Source: Elusimicrobiota bacterium
GTDB taxonomy: Bacteria > Elusimicrobiota > Elusimicrobia > 2-02-FULL-39-32
DNA length: 7,058 nt
Reading direction: 5' to 3'
Assembly: GCA_023249715.1 (NCBI GenBank)
Contig: JAHFCA010000074.1
Span: 1 to 7,058, forward strand
The translations under genes and the position numbers were made by a program. Positions 1-5,774 of the stretch are shown in pieces. The notes under the pieces are model-generated. The model ran no database searches, was not told where the DNA came from, and worked only from the letters and a program-made list of their open reading frames with translations. Each line of letters begins with the position of its first letter. The first letter of the stretch is position 1.

Positions 1-894
1 AATAGGTCTGTCTCCTATAAATTGAAGCAGCTTAGGCAATACTTCCGCAATCGGGGGCGCATCCTGAACCATATCCTTGCTAATCCCATTTACCTGAAAA
101 GCCCCTTCTGATATAGGTTTATTGGGGCGCACCAGACTGTGGAATTCTTTTAGTTGCACAAAGTTGCGCACGCAAACAGCTCCCACCTCTACAATCTCGT
201 CGTTATCGGAAGAGAGCCCCGTTGTTTCTAAATCTAAAACAATAAATTCCTGGTTAAAATTCCGATTATAAGAAAACATGAGTCCATAGGCGAGCTTAAA
301 TGCCACCAAGGAACCAGCTAATTCTTTAACCGGATAGTTCGATTTTTCCATATTGGGATTAATCAAAGCGTACGCTTCCGGCAATTTCTCAGGCGGAAGA
401 TGATGGTCGGTTACAATCACATCGATTCCAAAATTTTTAGCAACCGCAATCTCTTCGACATTCGAAGTGCCGCAGTCCACCGTAACAATCAGTTTTACTC
501 CCTCTTTGGCTTGAGCCTCCAAAATGGAAACACTCAGCCCATGCCGGTCTGGTTCTGGAAGCGCCCAAGAAACATTCGCTCCCAAACTTTTTAAAGAGCG
601 CACTAAAATAGCCAAAGCGGTGACTCCATCCACATCTTTATCGCCAAAGATGAGAATTTTTTCTTGACTATTTAAGGCTTGCCGTACGCGTAAGACCGCT
701 TTTTCCAAATCGGGCAAGAGGAAGGGATTGTGGAGTTTGGAAATATCCGGATTTAAGAAATGTTCTATCTCTTTTTTATCGGTGAGATTGCGGTTAACTA
801 AAAGCGCAGCCAACGTCTTAGAAATTTTAAACTCCGTGGCAATTTCTTCTACAAGCAGCGGATCTGGATTTTTATATATCCATTCTTTATTCAT
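1..894 (-). CDS. recJ: RecJ-type single-strand DNA exonuclease with inserted DnaQ-like exonuclease domain (5' part only)
   Basis: The first 298 codons are visible; the gene continues past the left edge. RecJ degrades single-stranded DNA 5' to 3' in recombination and repair. The N-terminal DHH phosphoesterase domain is clear: motif I GDKDVDGVTA at residues 84-93 (family usual GDYDxDG, so Tyr is Lys here), motif II VDCG at 139-142, motif III TDHH at 162-165, then NP at 179-180 and YPVKELAGS at 187-195. After FKLAYGL (199-205), where RecJ normally goes on to the GTxAD motif IV, the frame instead gives VLDLETTGL (219-227), EIVEVGAV (233-240), LVRPNKPIS (255-263) and FQVNGIS (266-272), typical of the Exo I region of DnaQ/epsilon DEDD exonucleases. 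The ATG overlaps the deoA stop as ATGA and no Shine-Dalgarno sequence precedes it, so translation is probably coupled to deoA. RecJ identity is firm; the remaining domain order lies outside the window. Confidence 0.93.
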   Translation of the reverse strand, partial: MNKEWIYKNPDPLLVEEIATEFKISKTLAALLVNRNLTDKKEIEHFLNPDISKLHNPFLLPDLEKAVLRVRQALNSQEKILIFGDKDVDGVTALAILVRSLKSLGANVSWALPEPDRHGLSVSILEAQAKEGVKLIVTVDCGTSNVEEIAVAKNFGIDVIVTDHHLPPEKLPEAYALINPNMEKSNYPVKELAGSLVAFKLAYGLMFSYNRNFNQEFIVLDLETTGLSSDNDEIVEVGAVCVRNFVQLKEFHSLVRPNKPISEGAFQVNGISKDMVQDAPPIAEVLPKLLQFIGDRPI

Positions 895-2207
895 CTAATA
901 ATTGTGTGCACTAAGGGTTTTAATTTCGGACGGTTTTTACCAATGCGTACCCCGGCTAAAAATGTTTTCTCCGCCCGATCTAGATTTGCTTCACTCGAAT
1001 AGAAAAATTGAGCCATCGATTCCCCTCTTTCCAAAGTATCGCCCACTTTTTTACGGAGCAGAATCCCAGAGGAAGGATCAATAGCGCTCTCCAATGTTTG
1101 GCGTCCGGCCCCCAATAAAAGCGCGGCCACCCCTACCGAGCGAGCGTTCATGGAAAAGAGAGTTCCTTTCCAGGGGGAAAGAATCTCCTTTGCAAACTTC
1201 GCTTGGGGGAGTACTTCTTTAGGTCTCTCACATACCGCCGGATCCCCATTTTGTAACATTACAAATTCCTTAAATTTTTCCAATCCTCTCCCCGTTTTTC
1301 GTATCTCCGCAATTTTATTTTTCCCTTCTATAGAATTTTTCGCGGCGCCTCCAAAAAAAAGCATCCACCCTCCCAAAATATCTGTTAGTTCTATAAAATC
1401 GGCGACGTTCTTCCACTCCTTCCCGCGCAAAATTTCAATCGCCTGCTCAATTTCTAAAGCGTTGCCAATGGCGGCCCCCAACGGTTGGTCCATAGCAGTC
1501 ACTAAAGCCACCATTTTTTTGCGGCATCTTTTTCCCAACTCCACCATGGTAGAAGCAAGCTTGATCGCCTCTTTTTTTTCCTGAGTAAACGCGCCCGCCC
1601 CTGTTTTAACGTCAAGCACCAAGGCATCGCACCCTTCCGCAATTTTTTTAGAGAGGATGCTGGCGGAAATTAAGGGAATGGATTCTACCGTGGCTGTCAC
1701 ATCGCGCAAGGCATAGAGTTTGTCGTCCGCCGGAGCGAGAGATTCCGTCTGGCCGGCAATCACCATCCCAATTTTAGAAAGCTGAGAGATAAATGCTTCA
1801 GAGTTTAAGGCAGTTCTAAACCCGGGAATGGATTCCAATTTATCGAGGGTGCCTCCCGTATGCCCTAAGGCTCGCCCCGCCATCATCGGCACGGGGACGC
1901 CGCAGGCAGCCACCAAAGGAGCCAATACCAGAGAGATTCCATCCCCCACCCCTCCCGTGGAATGTTTATCCACCTTCATGCCCGGAATAGAAGATAAATC
2001 TAAAACTTTGCCGCTCTCTACCATCTCCTTTAGCAACACCGTCGTTTCCTTGGGAGACATCCCGTTTAAAAATATCGCCATCAAAAGAGCGGAAGACTGG
2101 TAATCCGGAATTTCTCCCGAGATTACTTTCTGAATAAAAAAGTGAATCTCTTCTTGGTTAAAAGATCCCTTATCTCTTTTTTTTGCTATTAAATCGTAGA
2201 CGCGCAT
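891..2207 (-). CDS. deoA: Thymidine / pyrimidine-nucleoside phosphorylase DeoA
   Basis: Cytosolic salvage enzyme: pyrimidine (deoxy)nucleoside plus phosphate gives base plus (deoxy)ribose-1-phosphate, which feeds DeoB. The product is 438 residues, the usual family length. The ATG at 2207 is chosen because MRVYDLIAKKRD is the family's N-terminus; the 24 extra codons available upstream lie within the deoB reading region. Visible motifs are IPDYQ (33-37), the phosphate loop KHSTGGVGD (81-89), the signature GRALGHTGGTLDKLE (111-125), and LYALRDVTATVES (164-176) followed by SILSKK (183-188). By comparison with E. coli thymidine phosphorylase, H82, R168, S183 and K187 match base- and sugar-contacting residues. 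Met108 aligns with E. coli Met111 rather than the Lys of Bacillus PyNP, favouring a thymidine phosphorylase. Odd: Ala110 replaces the usual Ser of SGR, and Ala113 the usual Gly. It overlaps deoB by 19 nt and recJ by 4 nt. Confidence 0.95.
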   Translation of the reverse strand: MRVYDLIAKKRDKGSFNQEEIHFFIQKVISGEIPDYQSSALLMAIFLNGMSPKETTVLLKEMVESGKVLDLSSIPGMKVDKHSTGGVGDGISLVLAPLVAACGVPVPMMAGRALGHTGGTLDKLESIPGFRTALNSEAFISQLSKIGMVIAGQTESLAPADDKLYALRDVTATVESIPLISASILSKKIAEGCDALVLDVKTGAGAFTQEKKEAIKLASTMVELGKRCRKKMVALVTAMDQPLGAAIGNALEIEQAIEILRGKEWKNVADFIELTDILGGWMLFFGGAAKNSIEGKNKIAEIRKTGRGLEKFKEFVMLQNGDPAVCERPKEVLPQAKFAKEILSPWKGTLFSMNARSVGVAALLLGAGRQTLESAIDPSSGILLRKKVGDTLERGESMAQFFYSSEANLDRAEKTFLAGVRIGKNRPKLKPLVHTIIR

Positions 2208-3388
2208 AAACTCGGTGCAAAACTTTTTCCTATGGAAAGCCTCTCTACTCCAAAAATATCGGCGATGGTCTGGCCGCAATCGGCAAAACTTTCTCGAACA
2301 CCCAAATTTATTCCGCTCTCAATTTTTTTGCCGTAACACAATAGGGGAACATATTCCCGCGTATGATCGGTGGAATTATCTGTTGGATCGTTTCCATGGT
2401 CGGCGGTGATCATTAAAAGATCGTCGTCTCTCATCGCGGCGAACAATCGGGGAAGAAAACGATCAAAATCAATCATCGCCTGAATAAATCCTTTGGGATC
2501 TTGCCGGTGGTTATAGAGCATGTCGAAATCGACTAAGTTGGAAAAAAGAAAACCAAAATCGAATGTAGGATCCTGAACCGCCAATAAAGTTTTTTCCATG
2601 ACTTCTTCGTTGGGGCCACCCTGCAGATGGCGCGTAATTCCCTTGCCTGTAAAGATATCCCAAATTTTTCCCACGCTAAAAACTGGAATTTTTTTGGCTT
2701 GCAGCCTGTCTAAAAGCGTGGGAGTTTTAGGCTCCAAAGAATAGTCATGCCGATGGTGTGTCCGCACAAAAGATCCCGTCTCCCCTATAAATGGCCTGGC
2801 GATCACTCGTCCCACAGCGTGCTCTCCCGTTAACATTTCCCGGGCTATTTTACAGATTTTATAAAGTTCGTCGAGAGGGATAACCCCTTCATGCGCCGCA
2901 ATTTGAAAAACAGAATCCGCGGAGGTATAGACAATGGGACTCCCTGTTTTACAATGTTCATCGCCCAACTCCTTTATAATTTCTGTCCCCGAGGCGGTTT
3001 TGTTCCATAAAGTTTTTCTGCCAATTTTAAATTCAAATTCCTGAATCAGCTCTTTAGGAAAACCCCCTGGATAGGTGGGGAAGGGTTGGTCCACCAAAAC
3101 TCCCATCATCTCCCAATGGCCTGTGGTGGTATCTTTGCCGGAAGAAAGTTCCGCCATTTTCCCGTAAGAACCTACGATGGCAGAGGGACTATTTGCGGAA
3201 TAAAGGCGGGATAAATGTCCTAATCCTAAACTTTCCAGATGGGGAAGGGAAACGCCTCCAAATGCTTTGGCCGAATGACCCAATGTATCGCTCCCCTGGT
3301 CACCGTAGCTGGCCGCATCTGGAAGTTCTCCAACGCCAACAGAATCCATCACGACGAGAATGACTCGTCGGATTTTTACCTCTTTCAC
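2189..3388 (-). CDS. deoB: Phosphopentomutase DeoB
   Basis: Interconverts (deoxy)ribose-1-phosphate and -5-phosphate in the cytosol, taking DeoA's product towards central metabolism. The protein is 399 residues, typical for this alkaline-phosphatase-superfamily enzyme. All expected metal and catalytic positions are present by comparison with the Bacillus cereus enzyme: D15 (VMDSVGVGE), T87 in GKDTTTGHWE (the phosphorylated Thr), D158 (YTSADSVFQ), D289 and H294 (LVDFDMLYNH), D330 and H331 (TADHGND) and H342 (STDHTREY). The cap-domain region lies between about residues 100 and 220. The start codon is GTG; an in-frame TAA two codons upstream rules out extension, and the next starts fall at the catalytic D15, too late. 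The strongest Shine-Dalgarno match (3410-3417) is 21 nt away, an unusual distance. First gene of the deoB-deoA-recJ operon; I found no convincing promoter in the 105-nt gap upstream. Confidence 0.96.
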   Translation of the reverse strand: MKEVKIRRVILVVMDSVGVGELPDAASYGDQGSDTLGHSAKAFGGVSLPHLESLGLGHLSRLYSANSPSAIVGSYGKMAELSSGKDTTTGHWEMMGVLVDQPFPTYPGGFPKELIQEFEFKIGRKTLWNKTASGTEIIKELGDEHCKTGSPIVYTSADSVFQIAAHEGVIPLDELYKICKIAREMLTGEHAVGRVIARPFIGETGSFVRTHHRHDYSLEPKTPTLLDRLQAKKIPVFSVGKIWDIFTGKGITRHLQGGPNEEVMEKTLLAVQDPTFDFGFLFSNLVDFDMLYNHRQDPKGFIQAMIDFDRFLPRLFAAMRDDDLLMITADHGNDPTDNSTDHTREYVPLLCYGKKIESGINLGVRESFADCGQTIADIFGVERLSIGKSFAPSLCASTI

Positions 3389-3409
3389 GCGTTAGAGTTT
3401 AGTACTTTT

Positions 3410-3417
3410 ACCTCCCC
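3410..3417 (-). promoter_or_regulatory. Shine-Dalgarno-like GGGGAGGT upstream of deoB, displaced
   Basis: Read on the minus strand this is GGGGAGGT, a near-perfect anti-SD complement, but 21 nt separate it from the deoB GTG instead of the usual 5-9. No ATG, GTG or TTG lies at the normal distance, and the deoB frame is closed by TAA just before the GTG. It may still help recruit ribosomes, or it may be chance. Confidence 0.35.
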
Positions 3418-3429
3418 TTTGCAATTCTA

Positions 3430-3458
3430 TTGAAAAATTCTTATACCCCTGCCATAAT
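3430..3458 (+). promoter_or_regulatory. Sigma-70-type promoter of the small secreted-protein gene
   Basis: TTGAAA (3430-3435) and CATAAT (3453-3458) are separated by exactly 17 nt, each matching the consensus at five of six positions. Transcription would start near 3465, leaving a leader of about 30 nt that contains AAGGAG (3482-3487) six bases before the ATG. It lies in the divergent gap shared with deoB. Confidence 0.65.
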
Positions 3459-3493
3459 TAGGGTTACTCTTTCATTATTTTAAGGAGAACTCT

Positions 3494-3853
3494 ATGAAAT
3501 ATTACTTTTTTCTTTTTATCTTTATTTTAAATTTGGGATTCATTTCCGCCGCTCCATTGTGGAGTTTAACCCCAGAAGACGTGGCAGGCCGCTACCGTTG
3601 TTACGCTTACAACGTAGGGGGATCGGGCGGAAGCTGCAGAACCTTTACCACTCTATTTATATTGAACAAAGATAAAACGTATACATTCGGAAAAAGCGAA
3701 GGAACTTACAAAATAGAAAAAGAGGCTCTTCTATTTTCCCAAGAAAAACAAAGAGGCCCCGCCACATTTTTCGATGGAAATAAATTTAGATTCAAATATA
3801 CCTCTGGCACCAACGGTTGGCAAATAGAACAAACCTACCTCCGCGTTGAGTAG
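3494..3853 (+). CDS. Small secreted protein of unknown function
   Basis: A 119-residue product that I do not recognise. Residues 1-20 form a signal peptide (Lys at 2, a hydrophobic core rich in Phe, Leu and Ile, then ISAA) with likely cleavage after Ala19 or Ala20. There is no lipobox Cys, so the mature protein of about 100 residues should be free in the periplasm or outside the cell. It contains DVAGRYRCYAYNVGGSGGSC (residues 29-48), with Cys36 and Cys48 possibly forming a disulfide, followed by alternating polar/hydrophobic stretches (TTLFILNKDKTYTF, GTYKIEKEALLF, KFRFKYTS) that look like beta strands joined by turns. This resembles the general build of small lipocalin-like or META-like beta-barrels, but the fold is inference. 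It has its own promoter and a good AAGGAG ribosome site. No terminator was seen before the transketolase promoter, so some readthrough is possible. Confidence 0.8.
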   Translation: MKYYFFLFIFILNLGFISAAPLWSLTPEDVAGRYRCYAYNVGGSGGSCRTFTTLFILNKDKTYTFGKSEGTYKIEKEALLFSQEKQRGPATFFDGNKFRFKYTSGTNGWQIEQTYLRVE

Positions 3854-3854
3854 T

Positions 3855-3884
3855 TTGTAAAAGCTGATATCAAATTGTTATAAT
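3855..3884 (+). promoter_or_regulatory. Promoter of the transketolase operon
   Basis: A perfect TATAAT (3879-3884) is preceded by TTGTAA (3855-3860) with an 18-nt spacer. It starts two bases after the stop codon of the small secreted gene. Predicted transcription start is near 3891, leaving a very short leader of about 22 nt without a Shine-Dalgarno sequence ahead of the ATG at 3913. Confidence 0.55.
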
Positions 3885-3912
3885 TTTTCCCAGACTCGCA
3901 TCAAAAAATATT

Positions 3913-4788
3913 ATGTTGAGAGAAATGAAAGCCAAAAGCGCTCAGAACGCTTTTAAACTAGAAGAAGAAGAGATTAAACGCCTCAAAGAGATCTCTCGAG
4001 ATCTTCGCGTTTGGATTATTCGCATGCTCGCTGAAGCGGGATCGGGTCATCCGGGAGGATCTCTTTCCGCGATAGATATTTTAACCGTACTCTACTTCCA
4101 CACGCTCCGCCACAGACCCCAAGAGCCTCAGTGGCCTTTGAGGGATCGCTTCATCCTTTCTAAGGGACATGGCGTGCCCGCTCTCTACGCCTGCTTGGCA
4201 AAAGCAGGATATTTCCCCATGGAAGACCTTTTAACCCTCAGAAAAGTTTCCAGTATTCTACAAGGACATCCGGTTGCCGAGACAGTCCCCGGCATTGAAG
4301 CCTCTACCGGCTCTCTAGGCCAAGGTCTCTCCATTGCTCAAGGATTTGCTTTAGCTTCTAAAATGGATGGCACTCATTACCGCGTATTTTCTATGATCGG
4401 GGATGGAGAAACTCAAGAAGGACAAATTTGGGAAACCGCGATGTCCGCGGCCAAATGGCAACTAGAAAATTTGATTGTCTTTTTAGACTATAACAAAGGA
4501 CAAATTGATGGTCCTGTAAAAGAAATTATGGATTTAGAACCTCTCGCTTCCAAATGGACCTCCTTCAATTGGGACGTCCAAGAAATCGATGGTCACGATA
4601 TTGCCCAAATTTTAAACGCAATCGATAGAACCCGAGGAATCCCCGGGAAACCCCACCTCATTATTGCTCACACCATAAAAGGAAAAGGGGTTTCTTTTAT
4701 GGAACATAAAATTGAATGGCACGGTAAAGCTCCCACTAAAGAAGAAAGGGATGCCGCCATCCGTGAAATAGAGGACACTCCAATTTAA
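3913..4788 (+). CDS. tkt: Transketolase, N-terminal (diphosphate-binding) subunit
   Basis: One half of a split transketolase, which moves two-carbon ketol units between pentose, triose, tetrose and hexose phosphates in the non-oxidative pentose phosphate pathway, using thiamine diphosphate (ThDP) and a divalent metal. The 291 residues cover only the pyrophosphate-binding domain: GSGHPGGS around His46, SKGHG at 83-87, GHPVAE then GSLGQG at 133-138, and the ThDP/metal motif GDG (163-165) to Asn194 in DYNKGQIDG. About 30 residues rich in charged amino acids precede the conserved part. The start is uncertain: neither ATG 3913 nor the in-frame ATG 3925 has a well-placed Shine-Dalgarno sequence. 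The catalytic Glu is supplied by the next gene's product, so the two must assemble. The split form is common in archaea and many bacterial lineages. Stop and next ATG are one base apart. Confidence 0.95.
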   Translation: MLREMKAKSAQNAFKLEEEEIKRLKEISRDLRVWIIRMLAEAGSGHPGGSLSAIDILTVLYFHTLRHRPQEPQWPLRDRFILSKGHGVPALYACLAKAGYFPMEDLLTLRKVSSILQGHPVAETVPGIEASTGSLGQGLSIAQGFALASKMDGTHYRVFSMIGDGETQEGQIWETAMSAAKWQLENLIVFLDYNKGQIDGPVKEIMDLEPLASKWTSFNWDVQEIDGHDIAQILNAIDRTRGIPGKPHLIIAHTIKGKGVSFMEHKIEWHGKAPTKEERDAAIREIEDTPI

Positions 4789-4789
4789 T

Positions 4790-5749
4790 ATGGCTCATAA
4801 AGCGACTCGTTCCTCTTTTGGAGAAGCGATTGTAAAACTTGGGGAAAAAGATCCTCAAATAGTGGTCTTAGACGCAGATCTGGGCAAATCCACAATGACA
4901 GGGGATTTCGCAAAAAAATTTCCCGAGCGCTATTTTGAATTTGGCATTGCCGAACAGAACATGATTAGCACGGCGAGCGGCTTGGCTCTTGCCGGAAAGA
5001 TTCCTTTTGCCACTTCCTTTGCTTGCTTTCTCGTAGGGCGTTACGAAAATATCCGCATGTCTGTTGCTTACTCTCGGGCGAATGTAAAGCTCGTAGGAAC
5101 TCACGCCGGAGTGGGCATTGGAGAAGATGGCTACTCCCAAATGGGAACCGAAGATATTGCGCTTTTAAGATCGTTACCAGATTTTGTTATTTTGCAGCCT
5201 GCCGACGATAGAGAAACTCAAGCAGCCGTCCAGTGGGCTAGCCTTTATAAAGGGCCCGTCTATTTAAGATTCACCCGCCAAAAGGTGCACGACGTGCACG
5301 ACGATCACTACCAATTTAAATTTGGAAAAGGGGACATTTTGAAATCCGCTTCTTCTAAAGATGGACATAAAGCGAAGGTAGCAATTTTTACAACGGGGGG
5401 AGTTGTTTACAATTCTTTAAAAGCCGCGGAAGAACTGGATAAAGAAGGGATTGATTCTAGTGTGATCAACATCCACACGATTAAACCTCTGGATAAAGAT
5501 TTAGTTTTAGAATTGGCCCGCGCTCACAAACAGATTGTTTCTATAGAAGACCACAGCATTATTGGCGGGTTAGGAAGCGCCATCGCGGAAATAGTGGCGG
5601 AGGCGGGAATTTCTACAAAGCTGCTGCGATTAGGCGTAAAAGAATTCGGATACTCTGGGTCTCCCGAAGATCTCTACGAAAAATTCGGCTTCTCCATCCC
5701 AAAAATTAAGCAATCTATCCTCTCTTTTATAACGACAGAGTCCAAATAA
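4790..5749 (+). CDS. tkt: Transketolase, C-terminal (pyrimidine-binding) subunit
   Basis: Partner of the preceding gene. It has 319 residues, the normal size of this half. The pyrimidine-binding domain shows DADLGKST near residue 24, GIAEQNM at 52-58 with Glu55 as the conserved glutamate that activates ThDP, FACFLVGRYENIRMSVAYS, then GTHAGVGIGEDGYSQMGTED, PADDRE and YLRFTRQ. The C-terminal transketolase domain follows (VAIFTTGGVVYNSLKAAEEL, INIHTIKPLD, EDHSIIGGLGSAIAEI). Translation probably depends on the upstream gene, since the ATG follows its stop by one base and the only GAGG (4771-4774) is 15 nt away. A perfect 9-bp tandem duplication at 5285-5302 gives VHDVHD at the linker between the two domains. 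The stop codon TAA lies inside the left arm of the downstream hairpin. Confidence 0.95.
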   Translation: MAHKATRSSFGEAIVKLGEKDPQIVVLDADLGKSTMTGDFAKKFPERYFEFGIAEQNMISTASGLALAGKIPFATSFACFLVGRYENIRMSVAYSRANVKLVGTHAGVGIGEDGYSQMGTEDIALLRSLPDFVILQPADDRETQAAVQWASLYKGPVYLRFTRQKVHDVHDDHYQFKFGKGDILKSASSKDGHKAKVAIFTTGGVVYNSLKAAEELDKEGIDSSVINIHTIKPLDKDLVLELARAHKQIVSIEDHSIIGGLGSAIAEIVAEAGISTKLLRLGVKEFGYSGSPEDLYEKFGFSIPKIKQSILSFITTESK

Positions 5750-5774
5750 AAATTGGTGCCAGACACCAATTTTT
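5748..5774. terminator. Bidirectional intrinsic terminator between convergent operons
   Basis: The left arm AAAAATTGGTG (5748-5758) and right arm CACCAATTTTT (5764-5774) pair perfectly over 11 bp around the loop CCAGA. On the plus strand the arm runs into seven Ts (5770-5776); on the minus strand the transcript ends in five Us. It overlaps the stop of the transketolase C subunit and abuts the stop of the convergent lipoprotein gene, so it suits both directions. The core GGTGCCAGACACC resembles palindromes scattered as repeats in many bacterial genomes. Confidence 0.85.

Noticed and set aside
1150..2103. Open plus-strand frames opposite deoA
   Set aside because: Low-complexity, Ser/Pro/Phe-rich translations antisense to a well-supported gene, with no motif or ribosome site; they are shadows of its codon pattern.
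2208..2279. Longer N-terminus for DeoA starting at 2279
   Set aside because: The added 24 residues do not resemble the family, would deepen the overlap with deoB, and MRVYDLIAKKRD at 2207 is the standard N-terminus.
3424..3452. Minus-strand promoter for deoB (TAGAAT at 3429-3424, or TATAAG at 3445-3440)
   Set aside because: Neither -10-like box has a recognisable -35 at 16-18 nt, so I could not support a feature, although the operon probably starts in this gap.
3989..4004. AGATCTC-TC-GAGATCT inverted repeat near the start of the transketolase N subunit
   Set aside because: A 7-bp arm with a 2-nt spacer inside codons for a charged helix; too tight a loop and no sign that it is more than coincidence, though it could be checked in relatives.
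4868..5140. Minus-strand frame opposite the transketolase C subunit
   Set aside because: Antisense to strongly conserved motifs of the real gene, with no recognisable protein features.
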